Shown here piece by piece: positions 22,331 to 32,661 of a DNA stretch of 64,000 bases. Position numbers and translations under genes: made by a program. Origin of the DNA: Liolophura sinensis (taxonomy: Eukaryota > Mollusca > Polyplacophora > Chitonida > Chitonidae); NCBI RefSeq assembly GCF_032854445.1, contig NC_088301.1, positions 18,177,223-18,241,222 on the forward strand. The letters run 5' to 3'. Below the pieces are notes generated by a model, which worked only from the letters and a program-made list of their open reading frames with translations, was not told where the DNA came from and did not search any database. The stretch's first letter is position 1. Each line of letters opens with the position of its first letter.

Positions 22331-22601
22331 CTGATACATACACAATAAACAACTGATGAAATAGGCCGGCATATTAGAATTTTTATACGACTTGAATACA
22401 CGTGTGGGGAAAACAGAAACTGGCAATATTGTGTTACATAGAGTCGGTCCCTCTGCACAGTTCCCACATCTCTGCTCACAGCCTGGTCCATACGTCCCGG
22501 GGGTACACACTGATACATACACAATAAACAACTGATAAAATTGGCCGGCATATTAGAATTTTTATACGACTTGAATACACCTGTGGGGAAAACAGAAACT
22601 G
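22244..22601. repeat. 179-bp tandem duplication
   Basis: Matching words at 22251/22430, 22331/22510 and 22381/22560 are all offset by 179 bases. The unit spans the 5' two thirds of the EGF exon plus upstream intron, with a few substitutions. Confidence 0.9.
22423..22520 (-). pseudogene. half EGF exon made by duplication
   Basis: Encodes CTPGTYGPGCEQRCGNC and a TLCNTI stretch behind an acceptor like that of the intact exon. It then runs into duplicated intron DNA with no donor at the expected place. It lacks the C-terminal third of the repeat, so splicing it in would break the module. Confidence 0.65.
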
Positions 22602-22704
22602 CGAAAGTCATATTTGGTTATATTAATGACAGCATGTTTTGGACAACTTCGCCGGATGAGTTTTAGCAAAATTTGAAAACAAATGTTGATTTGTTTCATT
22701 GTCT

Positions 22705-23765
22705 AGGATTTCAGCTTTACTGGAATCCTAGAATGCATAAATCCTCATACAAGGCTCGATTCATTGCGGGTTCAAGAAGTTGCCCCTCCAAACTCTTGTC
22801 AGCCCTATTTACGAGATCGTAACAAGAAGTAAAGTCATTTTTGAATAAGTATTGTTGTGTCATAACAAAAATATCAGGTGTCAACTGCATGTGGATTCTC
22901 GACAACTTCAAACGTCTTACAGAAGGACTTGATGCTCATATGCATATATCATACAAAGACGTATCCACATGAGATTTCTCTGCTCTCTTTACTGCAATTC
23001 TCCACAAAGACCTTATTGAAAGAATATCGCCGTTAATTGTCTCGGTATTTACTAAAACAGATCACCGTTACATGAACCTCAGAAGCAATAAGACTTTCTT
23101 TAGTTCTACTATTTATAAAGACTACCACTCATGGGATGTTACATTACTTATTGAATTACTTGAATTTCTCATTAATAACATCTATGTGCAATTCGGGGAT
23201 ACCATTTACCAAAAGTGCATAGGTATTCCTATGGGATCAATTGTGCGCCTCTTTTGGCAGACCTATACCTGTTTTCATATGAACACGACTATATGCAAAA
23301 AATTACTTAAAAGTAATGTCTTTAAAGCTCGTTCCTTTTCATTTACCAAGGGGTATTTTGATGATCTACAGGGTTGAATAACCCTATATTGCTGAAGCGG
23401 TGAAGGAAATATAACCGCCTTCATTGGATTTAAAGGAGACAACGGATTGTCCTGATGGTACATCTTATTTGGATCTATATCTGTACAACGACGAACAAGG
23501 TCTCCTTTCACGCCGCCATTCTGACAAAAGGGACAATTTCACTGTTGATATTGTAAATTATCCTTATTTAAATAGCAAAATACCAAAAAGTCCTGCATAT
23601 GTCGTATACATATCTCGCCTTGTAGCCTTTAATCTGCGTCACAAGCTGTTAGTTCAAAAACTAGTTTGTCAAGGATACTCCAGCAAACGCCTTCATTCTA
23701 AGTTTCTCAAACTTTAGAATCAGTATAACACTCTCGTTTGCAGGTATGGACAGAGCGTTCGGAAT
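22705..23765 (+). pseudogene. Penelope-like element RT remnant
   Basis: The translation, with frame changes, gives in order: YWNPRMHK-like (from WNPRMHKSSYKARFIAGS), VNCMWIL, DFSALFTAI (motif A), NNIYVQFGDTIYQKCIG, GIPMGS (motif B region), YFDDL (motif C) and SYLDLYLYNDEQG, then an SPAYVVYISRL end block. This series is characteristic of Penelope-like (PLE) reverse transcriptases. Stops occur around 22826 and 22973, a frameshift lies near 23380-23420, and sequence is missing between GIPMG and YFDDL. No GIY-YIG endonuclease was seen downstream. Related remnants lie on the minus strand at 57.4-60.1 kb. Confidence 0.7.
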
Positions 23766-24147
23766 CTTTGGCTATCTGCATTGTGATCAACCACATAGAC
23801 GACGCTGTTATCATTATGTACATATCTGCCGCGTACATGGTATTTAACAACATAGACGGCGCATAGAGTGTAACCGTCTATTTTGTAGACAGCTTTTATA
23901 CAGAGCAGCATGTCATGTGCAACATCATAGATGGCGCCTCTTGTGGTATGAGATCCTTACTTATTAACCGGAAAGACGTAATCGTCCCTTACTTTTGAAT
24001 CACAATCTGTTGGGTTAAGGTGTGTGACACTCGTCATTTTCGAACTGTATTTAACACCGCTTAACCTGGGGCTAAGGGCCGGTAAAGGCAGCCATGCTCA
24101 TTACATCTGCATGGTGCCTTTATGAACAGTTCCAATCAAAGCGTGAC
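23766..24147. other. non-coding stretch
   Basis: Short repeated words (CATAGACGRCG near 23790 and 23850). No gene. Confidence 0.4.
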
Positions 24148-24400
24148 TGAGAACCTTGTTTAAATCTTATTTGACCTGGAACTCATTCATGGACTACGAA
24201 TTTGAACTTTGATATGGAGTTCATGCCCGTAATATCCATTGTCTGCCCGGCACCATTGAAAACTGACGACCGCTTTTCTCTTGTGTGTTACCGGCTTTAT
24301 TTCCTATTTGTATAATTTCTTACATACCTTTGTCTTTGGGAGCTAGTGTTAAACGTTGTTTTGGAAATAGATCTTGCGATTATCGACTTGGAACGCCCTT
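24148..24400. repeat. dispersed block, copy 2 (partner 2225-2445)
   Basis: Direct-orientation partner of 2225-2445. Confidence 0.5.
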
Positions 24401-25137
24401 TACGGACTACGAATAATATACGAATGTCGGACATGACGCTTACATTTACTGTCAATGTTGAAAACTCCTGCTTAGAGAAAAAAACTTACAAATAAACCAT
24501 TAAAGTTTTCATATCGGTCTGAAACAGATCTTACTAAATATAAGCCCCTTAGTGTGATGGCAGCCTCTGTTTTAAAGGCCAACTTTTGTGCAGTACTTAT
24601 AGAAAGAACTATGGAATCCGCGGGTTGGTCGTCAGAGTGTACTTTTGCAAAGTATTATAACAAACCCATTAAAAAAGACACCACAGAATATGCAAATGCT
24701 GTGTTAACGTAATTGTAAACCTGTACGCAAGGGAACAAAATGTGGTTGTATTAATACTGTGCCTAAATTAACACAAATGAAGATAAAAATTTGTATTTAG
24801 TTCTGGTGTTTTTTTCTTTGCTTTCAGTCGCATGTTACCCTCAATGGTATGACCTAATAAAATCCAAAAAATTAAGCGAGCCATATTGAGAAGGCAAAGT
24901 TTGACTTGGATTCTATGCAATCAAACAACACTGATTGCACTGGATGACATGCCCACCCACATACCCACTGTTGATACAGGAGGTTGACAATTGTATGCTA
25001 TTAACATTTGGGGACAAAGAGCTTAGGTTGATTTTTCAATCCATGGACTGGAAACAACTGTCACGCTTAGCGTTTGGATTAACCTGTATGTTATATCATC
25101 TCACATGAGGCAAAATACTTGGATTGCTTTTTGTTGG
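24401..25137. other. non-coding stretch
   Basis: No gene recognised up to the LTR at 25138. Confidence 0.45.
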
Positions 25138-25903
25138 TGTTATGTGCACGACTGCCGTCAGTTTCTAAATTTAGCTTGCCACTGTTTACATATGCTGAGT
25201 TCAGCGCCTGCTGTCTGCCTCTACCTTAGAATATTCCAGAATGCGCGCAGTTCGGTGCCTGTTTGTTTGAATCAAGTGATCAGGAATTTTCTTATTCTAG
25301 AAAATTCCACCAGGCTATATAAGACCTATGAAAGCAGGTCAAACAGAGAGGAGAGAACAGAGAACGAGAGAACGGAGAATTATTGAAAGTTTGGATGCTT
25401 TCGCTGTGTATTACTTTAGTAGGCCTTTTGTGCTGAATTTTGGTGTCTCTATAGCCTCTGGCTTTGTTATATCCTATCTCCACCGAGAACTTGTTCAGTC
25501 TGAACTTGTATGTTTAATTTGTGCTCTTGTATACACAGTGCTTATTAGTACACGGACCCTGTCTGTGGAATTTTGTGTATATTTCAGTTATACTGTGGAT
25601 TTTCCCTCTTGTGAATTTGCCTCTGAGCATTTATGCCTGTGTAGTATATATATATTGTGGAATATATGCGTCCGTTTGGACTTGACAACGTAAGTACCTT
25701 AGTATTTGTATAGATACTGCTATCCTTTCTTGTTAAACTTAAGTACTTTAGTATTTGTATAAGTCTTGTTATCTGTTCTTGTTAAGCTAATAAATTGTTG
25801 TAAAATAAAATCTGCTGGTTTTGGTTACATTTTTGTGCGGCTAAACTGTCGTGTATTTCGAACAAGCTATCTTTTTATAATACAGACAGTTTGGGTCGTA
25901 ACA
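25138..25903 (+). repeat. LTR, 766 bp
   Basis: Starts TGTTATG and ends GTAACA, the same short inverted ends as the 997-bp LTRs at 31543 and 36640. TATATAAG is at 25317-25324 and AATAAA at 25789-25794. A roughly 58-bp imperfect tandem repeat (TAAGTACYTTAGTATTTGTAT words) lies at 25688-25790. Confidence 0.8.
25317..25324 (+). promoter_or_regulatory. LTR TATA box
   Basis: TATATAAG in the middle of the LTR, upstream of the AATAAA, the usual U3-R arrangement. Confidence 0.5.
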
Positions 25904-25906
25904 AAT

Positions 25907-25921
25907 TGGGGGCTTGTCCTG
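25907..25921 (+). other. primer-binding site, tRNA-Pro type
   Basis: TTGGGGGCTTGTCC just after the LTR. TGGGGGCTYGTCC is the complement of the 3' end of tRNA-Pro. The second element uses the same site. Confidence 0.6.
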
Positions 25922-26020
25922 GAAGTGAATTTGAATTTGAATTGAAAGGATTTTGTGTAAGTTGTGTCATTTTCTAGTCTTTGACTTTGTAGTAAATTTT
26001 GCAAGCAGATTTTATTCATC

Positions 26021-27946
26021 ATGTCGGATTTTAAGCCCGACGAGTTTATGGAAGCGCCAGATCAGGATATTTTTGATGTGTTAAATAAGAATGATTTGTA
26101 TGCTTTAAGCAAGTACCTGAATCTTAATATCAAAAGATCCTTACGTAAGAAAGATATGCAGTTTAGTATTGCTAAGTGTTTGGTAGAATTACAGGAGTTT
26201 GATGAAAGTGCATTAGATGCGTACAGGCCTGAGGGCGACGATTCTACTGTAATAAAACTGAAGGAGTTAGAACTGAAGGAAAAAGAAAATGAAAGATTGT
26301 TTAAAGAGAAAGAAACTGAAAAAGAAAGACTGTTTAAAGAAAGGGAAAATGAAAGATTGTTTAAAGAAAGGGAAAATGAAAGATTGTTTAAAGAAAAGGA
26401 AGATGAAAGGTTGTTTAAAGAAAAGAAAAATGAAGGATTGTTTAAAGAAAATGAAGATGAAAGGTTGTTTAGAGAAAGGGAAAATGAAAGAGTGTTCGAA
26501 TTGGAGAAATTGAGACTTCAGAGCGAAATTGAGGCAAGGAAACTAGAAGGAGATAGGTCTGGCTTAAGTTTTTCTGATATGCCTCCAAAATTTGACGTCG
26601 CTAGAAACATAAGATTGGTGCCACAATTTCGTGAAACTGATGTAGATAAATATTTTCTACAGTTTGAGAAGATTGCTCAGAATTTAGAGTGGCCTAAAAA
26701 GTTTTGGACGACGCTTTTACAGAGTGTGTTAACTGGCAAAGCTATGGATATATACACAGAGTTATCAACAGAACAGGCTGCAGATTATGATTTTGTGAAA
26801 GATGTTATCTTAAAAAGATACGAGCTTGTGCCAGAGGCCTATCGGCAGAAATTTAGAAATTTTGAGAAAAGAGATCAGACTTACATTGAATTTGCTAGGC
26901 AGAAGGAACAATTGTTTGAGCGGTGGTGTTATGCTAAAAGTGTAGGTAATGATTATGAAAAGTTGAAACAGATCATTCTGATTGAAGACTTTAAAAGGTG
27001 TATTAATGATGATATCAGAACTTTCATTGAGGACAAAGAGGCTGATACTTTAGAAGCAGCAGCCACTGTGGCCGATACATACACGGTTACACATAAGGTC
27101 TCATTTCAGAAAAAGCCGTCTACATATAGAACGCCTCAACCCTTTTCCAGCGGTTCATTTGACTCAAATTCAGGCCCACCGAAACAGGCTCAAAATTTTG
27201 ACAAATCAGGTGATCAAAGAAGACCTGTTAATTCGAACATTACTCAACGAAGGTCTGACCATACATTTACTGATAGACAGTTTAGCAGGGTTACATGTAA
27301 TTTTTGTATTAAGCCAGGCCATGTCATATCAAATTGTTATGCTTTAAATAGAAGGCAAGAACAGGAGGGTGGCTCCAAGCCTACTGGTTTGTGTGTTACT
27401 GCTAAAAAGTCTGATATAGTGAACAATGTTGAGGCATTTGATTATGTTAAGACTCCACCAGTAGATTGTACACAGAATTCACAGGATAATGTTATGAAGG
27501 TTTTTGAGCCATTTATTTGTGACGGTAAAGTCTCACTTAAAAGTGACATGTCTTGTGATACAAAGATCAGGGTATTAAGAGATACTGGAGCTTCTCAGTC
27601 TTTATTGTTACAAGATGTTTTGCCATTTTCTGATGAGTCATATTCTGGATCAAATGTATTAATTAGAGGTGTAAGCTCTGCTGAATTTGAATCTGTGCCT
27701 CTTCACAAAGCTTACTTGTCATCAGATATTATTATTTCAGATATTATTTCGGGTCCTGTTACAATCCATGTAAGCCAGTGCCGTACACCTCAATTGCACT
27801 GGCTGAGAACACTCTCCATTCACATAATTAGACACAAGTTTATGAATTCTATATACGGAGATATATGTCGCTTTGGGACTCTTCATTCTAAAGCATTGCA
27901 AGTCCACCTTGCTTTCGGAGAGAAAGAATTTATTTTGTCTGGTTGA
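26021..27946 (+). CDS. Gag plus partial protease of a Gmr1-like element
   Basis: A 641-codon frame; homology ends near codon 582 and the rest is read into flanking DNA. The N-terminus (MSDFKPDEFMEAPDQD) matches the second element. Residues about 78-180 are a charged coiled-coil-like region with a nine-residue repeat of ENERLFKER type. Residues about 200-265 resemble a capsid N-lobe. Residues about 267-352, from YELVPEAYRQKFRNFEK, resemble the SCAN fold. A CNFCIKPGHVISNC knuckle lies near residue 427. The protease motif DTGASQS begins at residue 521. Gag would build the retrotransposon capsid in the cytoplasm. The truncated copy cannot supply its own RT or integrase. Confidence 0.8.
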   Translation: MSDFKPDEFMEAPDQDIFDVLNKNDLYALSKYLNLNIKRSLRKKDMQFSIAKCLVELQEFDESALDAYRPEGDDSTVIKLKELELKEKENERLFKEKETEKERLFKERENERLFKERENERLFKEKEDERLFKEKKNEGLFKENEDERLFRERENERVFELEKLRLQSEIEARKLEGDRSGLSFSDMPPKFDVARNIRLVPQFRETDVDKYFLQFEKIAQNLEWPKKFWTTLLQSVLTGKAMDIYTELSTEQAADYDFVKDVILKRYELVPEAYRQKFRNFEKRDQTYIEFARQKEQLFERWCYAKSVGNDYEKLKQIILIEDFKRCINDDIRTFIEDKEADTLEAAATVADTYTVTHKVSFQKKPSTYRTPQPFSSGSFDSNSGPPKQAQNFDKSGDQRRPVNSNITQRRSDHTFTDRQFSRVTCNFCIKPGHVISNCYALNRRQEQEGGSKPTGLCVTAKKSDIVNNVEAFDYVKTPPVDCTQNSQDNVMKVFEPFICDGKVSLKSDMSCDTKIRVLRDTGASQSLLLQDVLPFSDESYSGSNVLIRGVSSAEFESVPLHKAYLSSDIIISDIISGPVTIHVSQCRTPQLHWLRTLSIHIIRHKFMNSIYGDICRFGTLHSKALQVHLAFGEKEFILSG

Positions 27947-28785
27947 AAATACCGCGTTTCCAGCTTTGTCAATGTAGGACAGCACTACAGAAAAAATAAC
28001 ACGATGGTACGTACCTCTAAGGGGCCATCTGGTATAGTTTTCCAACAAAAAGCTTTATATGCATCTAGCTTAGGGTATGTCCAAGTCTTAATCATATCTT
28101 GAAGTTAAGTCAGGCGCATGTTAAAAATTTCTTCGAAAAACAAGACCCTGTTCCCAGGATTGCGAAGCTGTCCAAGATTTACGTCACACATGATCTTAAA
28201 TTATGGTACTATTCCTCAACTTGGATTTGAACTTGAAATGTTTTGCTTTTCTTTTTTCAATTTTCTAAAAAGTGTAAAACATGTCGAATAATTAACAAAA
28301 ATCGTAACGTACTGAACAACTTCATGATCCTTGCATTATAGGCGGCCTCTTCCAGACGACGTATCTATAGGGCGACTTGTCTTCCAGGCGACGAGTCCTC
28401 AAGGAGGTGTGTCTACCATGGATGCTGTATAACGCCATAATTGACATCGTGTAAAGGCCAACACATTAGACGATATGCTCATAGATTTAAGTGACAGCGT
28501 GATTAGGGGGATGATCAGGTTGAATGATTTTATCTCCCACTGAACAATCCAAATGAACAAACACCAGGTAGTCGAAGAGGAAAAAAAGGCCGAGCGAAAG
28601 TCCTGTTTCAACGTGACAATGTAGTGGACCCCCCCCCCCCCACCCCCACAGAAAGGTGTAACATTGCTAGAACAGTTCTCACTAATGCCAAATGGTATAC
28701 AAAGATATACACATAGACTGAAATGGTCTATGGTAAAATATATATCGTGTAGAAAAGTAAAAACGTTTCCTCTATATATCGTTCG
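27947..28785. other. non-coding stretch
   Basis: No gene recognised. A poly-C patch occurs near 28629-28647. Confidence 0.45.
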
Positions 28786-28918
28786 ACCTGCGGATGGTCG
28801 TGGGTTTCCCCCGGGCTCTGCCCCTGTTTCCTCCCACCATAATGCTTGCCGCCGTCGTATGAGTGAAATATTCTTGAGTGTGGCGTAAAACACCAATCAA
28901 ATAAATAAATAAATAAAA
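28786..28918 (+). mobile_element. SINE, 5'-truncated
   Basis: Begins inside the conserved domain (ACCTGCGGATGGTCGTGGG), continues with CTCCCACCATAATGCTTGCC and GTGAAATATTCTTGAGTG, and ends GGCGTAAAACACCAATCAA plus AAATA repeats. It lacks the tRNA head. The domain is common in molluscan SINEs. Confidence 0.85.
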
Positions 28919-30444
28919 TCTATATACCGTTTGATGATAAATTTGTCCAGAATCTACGACAGAAAAATGATTGTCTGTAATATATAGTATACAAAATAAT
29001 GTCGACGTCGCATTTATCTGAGACATATGCATATAGACAGCAGTATGTCACACTTAAAGGCAAAGAAAACTAAAATAAGTATGTATTAGATGAACAAAAT
29101 AGTTTAACCTAGTTAAATGCATTTGAATATTTCATTGTATGGTGGCCTTTTCTGACCACAATGCTACCAGTGACGTTACATGTGTACCAAAACTGGCACG
29201 TTGCTTGTCTCTTGTTGCCACTTGGTCGCGTTCTCTATGACGGACAGCAGTGAAGCTATCGAGGAGGGTGTTAGATCCACGTTCCAAAACTTACACCGGA
29301 ACTCCTTAATAGGGTGCGCTACTTTCTGCAGTATACAGAAAAATACAATACTATAGTTTATGTTTTTGAAGATTAGCCAAAGAGTAGAATTCACTCTATA
29401 AAACTAATAACCTGTTCAGAATGTTAAAATTATATATGGATGCGTCTTGGCGATGTGAAAACGGCGTTAAATGTTGAAAATCGGCAGAAAAATCTGAGAG
29501 GTATGAATCAGTTATTATGGGTTAACGCCATTTCGGCAATATTTCAATATCTATGCCATCGGCTATATATTTTAACTTCGATTTGCCCTGAACATGTTCT
29601 CGCCACGTTATGACTGTGTAATCTTATCAACTTCCATCACATTGATATTTTGGTGCAGAGAGAACGTATTCGAGTCAGCCATTATAAATTCTTCCGTGAA
29701 CTAGTGATCAGCGTACTAGGGTAGAACAGTAACTCAGACTTGCACCAATACGATCACCATGACGATCACCATGAGCTCGACTATGCTGGCTTCCCTTCCA
29801 GTCAAATTCCCAAAACTTAAATATATAACTGACTCAAGAGGGCTGCAGAAAAAAACCTAGCTAAAAGGAATGAATGATTATGGCTTAACGCCAAATGGGC
29901 AATTTTCAGCCATACCTTGGTGAGTCTTGCTGAAAGGAGTGTATAGCCTGTGAAATTTAAGACAAACTTGAGCGCAGCGTTAAAGATATTGTGTATTAAA
30001 AAAAAGAGGACAGAAGTTTCACGTTACACCACCAAACATCCTTTAATACTCTTTGTTGACTTGATCGACCTCCAGTTCTACATACACACCCGTTTTTATT
30101 CCATTTAGTTGTCTGTATCCTGTCATTTAGTATTCAAAGAGTATCAGACTTCGCCACAAGATGCAATTTTAGATGTGATGACAACACAGCATTTTGAATA
30201 AATGGTGACAGGGCTTGTAATTTGAAATTGTTTAAGCATTTACATAAACAGCTGTCACACTGTCTTCGCTGTTCTTGTTTTTCATTCTATGCTGTACAAC
30301 TTAATTATACATTAAGCAATGTCCTGTACATGTATTTACAAATACATGAGCAGATTTTTTCCTTGTAAACAAATGATTGTTACAAAATAGGGTAAGACTT
30401 TTAAAGCTGTAATTCACCTTTACTTTTAATTTCTTATGATCTCA
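28919..30444. other. non-coding stretch with tail-like scraps
   Basis: At 29515-29565 and 29876-29925 there are TTAACGCCA-x-GGCAATATTTC-like words, resembling minus-strand SINE/LINE 3' tails, too short to define. No gene recognised. Confidence 0.4.
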
Positions 30445-30691
30445 GGGGCCTCCGTGGCTCAGTCGGTTAGCGCGCTAGCGCAGCGTAATGGCCCAGAAGC
30501 CTCTCACCAATGCTGTCGCTGTGAGTTAAGTCCAGCTCATGCTGGCTTCCTCTCCGGCCGCACGTGGGAAGGTCTTCAAGCAACCTGCGGATGGACGTGG
30601 GTTCCCCTGGGCTGTGCCTGTTTTCCACTCACCATAATGCTGGCCGCCGACGTATAAGTGAAATATTCTTGAGTATTCACTGTATAAAACT
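30445..30691 (+). mobile_element. tRNA-derived SINE with head and conserved domain
   Basis: The head GGCCTCCGTGGCTCAGTCGG carries an A box (TGGCTCAGTCGG). A B-box-like GTGAGTTAAGTCC follows about 65 bases on, with one base missing against GAGTTCAAGTCC. The conserved domain (CAACCTGCGGATGGACGTGGG, CACCATAATGCTGGCCGCC) and GTGAAATATTCTTGAGTA tail follow. The A and B boxes serve as an internal RNA polymerase III promoter. It resembles RUDI-type molluscan V-SINEs, a family name given from memory and not checked. Confidence 0.8.
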
Positions 30692-30734
30692 TACCTTGGT
30701 CACAATTCAGACCAAAGAATCCCGCCATCGAACT

Positions 30735-30830
30735 GGGCGCCCGGATGTTGAGTTACAGGCAGCCGTTCACTCAGCACAGTTCCCGCATCTCTGTCCACAG
30801 TCTGCTTCATACGTCCTGTGGATACATACT
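30735..30830 (-). pseudogene. decayed EGF-like exon
   Basis: The minus-strand reading CIHRTYEADCGQRCGNCAE follows the MEGF repeat pattern but meets TGA directly after CAE. The second half (ACNSTSGR, no Cys-Pro) is eroded. It is in the same orientation as the intact exon at 22181-22330, so it may be a former upstream exon of the same gene. Confidence 0.55.
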
Positions 30831-30839
30831 CGTGCATAC

Positions 30840-31538
30840 ACAATTAATAATTTATACAGTAGCCTTACAGATTTGATATTTTTACGATACGACCTGGGCA
30901 CATATCTAGGGAACATAAATAGAAATTCCACTCCCATCCCCCTCCGCAAAAGAAAAATAGAAAAATAACCCAATACCTGTGGCCTTGTTTCAAACACGTA
31001 AACACGTAAAGTAATAAAACAAATATGATCCCGTGTATGTGATCCACTTTAAATCACAAAATTCTTTTTGACTCGTATTAGACTAACGCCAATGACTGTG
31101 TTGCTTTTTAGGGGCCAACAGTGGCATGATGACAAGACCATATTGAAAAAAGTAACAAACTGAACTGTAAATCTTAATTTGGTTGTATTGACGTATTGTG
31201 GTTAGGAAAGGTTGCACAGGATCGCTTCACTCTTGTCATTTACAGTAGAAGCTCATTGTTTACAAGTATTTACGTAATATAACGCTATAATTATATTACC
31301 CACATGCCAACTTATTTTACATTTTCTTTTTTATGTGTGCTTTGTTTACTTGTAACGTGTATTTTATTGATTTCACATATATCTTCTAGATGGTATAATT
31401 CGTTGTTTAAGATTACAGTTCTTGAAACTGACCCACAATCTGCACTTCACACAGAGAAAGGGGTACTATGTCATATGCTTGTGAATCTTGTTTTTAATCT
31501 CAAACAAAACTACCATACAAATTCGCTATATTATATAA
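30840..31538. other. non-coding stretch
   Basis: No gene recognised; flank of the LTR element. Confidence 0.4.
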
Positions 31539-31542
31539 CAGG

Positions 31543-32539
31543 TGTTATGTATGACTATTTAACGTTTTCATGTACTGTTAGTCTGCGGACCTTTGTGAAA
31601 GCATAACAGGCCCTGTTATATATGTACAGTGCGGACCTGGCCGAAAGCACCTTGTTCAAGGCTCTGTTTATTTAACTGGCTGTTCATTGGCTGTTAAACT
31701 CTGTGTTTAAAAATAGTTGAATCCACCTGGCACGTATATAAGCCGTGTTTTCTGTGCAGAGTGGAGGTATTTTTGCTACATCCACTGGGAGCCAGGAGAG
31801 TGTGCGACGCTCTCGTATAGAGTCCATTATGTTTATATGAGCTGGTGATGCCAGTTTCATTTGGGAGGACAGATTTTTATGCCGGCACCGTTTGTGTACC
31901 ACAGTAGTACTGATGTCTGGTTTATGTGAATTTCTGCGCAAGTCACGTTTATTGGTGTTCGGATCTTTATTATGATTATACAGTGTTGACTGTGTAATTT
32001 GTTTAACACGCTGACCTCACCTGACCGACAAGGTCGTCAAGGACTCTAAACTGAAGTTTTCAGTTTTGCAAAGGACGTTCGTTCTGCCACAAGGTGACAT
32101 TACTCTACGTCTCTGAACGGCTCGTTTGTGAGCTTCTGCGGGAGCTGTGACTGATCTGAAGTAGATTATACCTCGATGCCTGTATTTACCCTGTGTTGTG
32201 CTCTGCGGGTGTGACGTCATTCAAAGGCTTGACTGTTCCAGTTCTGTGTAACCTGTGTACTGTGTTCGTGTTCGCTAACCTGGCGAAGTACCTGTCTAGG
32301 ACAATTTGTGAATTGTGTGTTTATCCCATGGTCTTTACGTTGGATTTCCTGGAATACATTCCTTGGGTTGCAAAGGTGAACTGGAAACTTTTAAAGACCG
32401 GTAATACTGATGTGTATGTTGTTGTTGTTGTTGAACTGTCTGTAAAACTGTACGTCTCATTTTATATATAAAGCATTGTTTACATTGTAATATTGAGTCA
32501 CTGAGTCTGTTTTCTGTTGCCGTTTTCAATACCGTAACA
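31543..32539 (+). repeat. 5' LTR, 997 bp
   Basis: TGTTATG at the start and CGTAACA at the end. An inverted CCAAT (ATTGG) lies near 31686 and TATATAAG at 31735-31742. A 17-base imperfect palindrome (ATAACAGG, C, CCTGTTAT) is at 31603-31619. A short GTT microsatellite is near the 3' end. The minus-strand open frames inside it recur in the other LTR and are not genes. Confidence 0.95.
31735..31742 (+). promoter_or_regulatory. LTR TATA box
   Basis: TATATAAG about 190 bases into the LTR, preceded by an inverted CCAAT about 50 bases upstream. Confidence 0.55.
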
Positions 32540-32544
32540 GAAAT

Positions 32545-32561
32545 TGGGGGCTTGTCCGGGA
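32545..32561 (+). other. primer-binding site, tRNA-Pro type
   Basis: TGGGGGCTTGTCCGGGA, five bases after the LTR. It matches the complement of the tRNA-Pro 3' end with one C-to-T difference that can still pair as G-U. Confidence 0.75.
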
Positions 32562-32661
32562 ACTGATTGTTTCCTTTTTGTTTTGCTATTTGAAGTTAAA
32601 CACAAGTGAGAAGCGATTGCTTAATTTTAACGGTGAATGATTCAGTGGCTAAATATTTACA

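Larger units (their letters stand above)
25138..27768 (+). mobile_element. Gmr1-like Ty3/gypsy element, 3'-truncated
   Basis: A 5' LTR (25138-25903), primer-binding site, gag and the start of protease remain. Similarity to the element at 31543-37636 stops near 27768, just after the protease, and no 3' LTR follows. Gag is about half identical by eye to the second element, so this is a different subfamily of the same group. Confidence 0.8.

Noticed and set aside
27769-27946. C-terminal part of the 641-codon gag frame
   Set aside because: Homology to the sister element stops near 27768; the remaining codons read through unrelated flanking DNA.
30446-30530. tRNA gene
   Set aside because: The A and B box region is followed by the SINE domain and tail. 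The B box has lost a base and no clean cloverleaf is formed, so it is the head of a SINE.
31684-32471. three open frames inside the LTR, repeated at 36781-37568
   Set aside because: They recur only because the LTR recurs. They lack protein motifs and are interrupted in the diverged inverted LTR.
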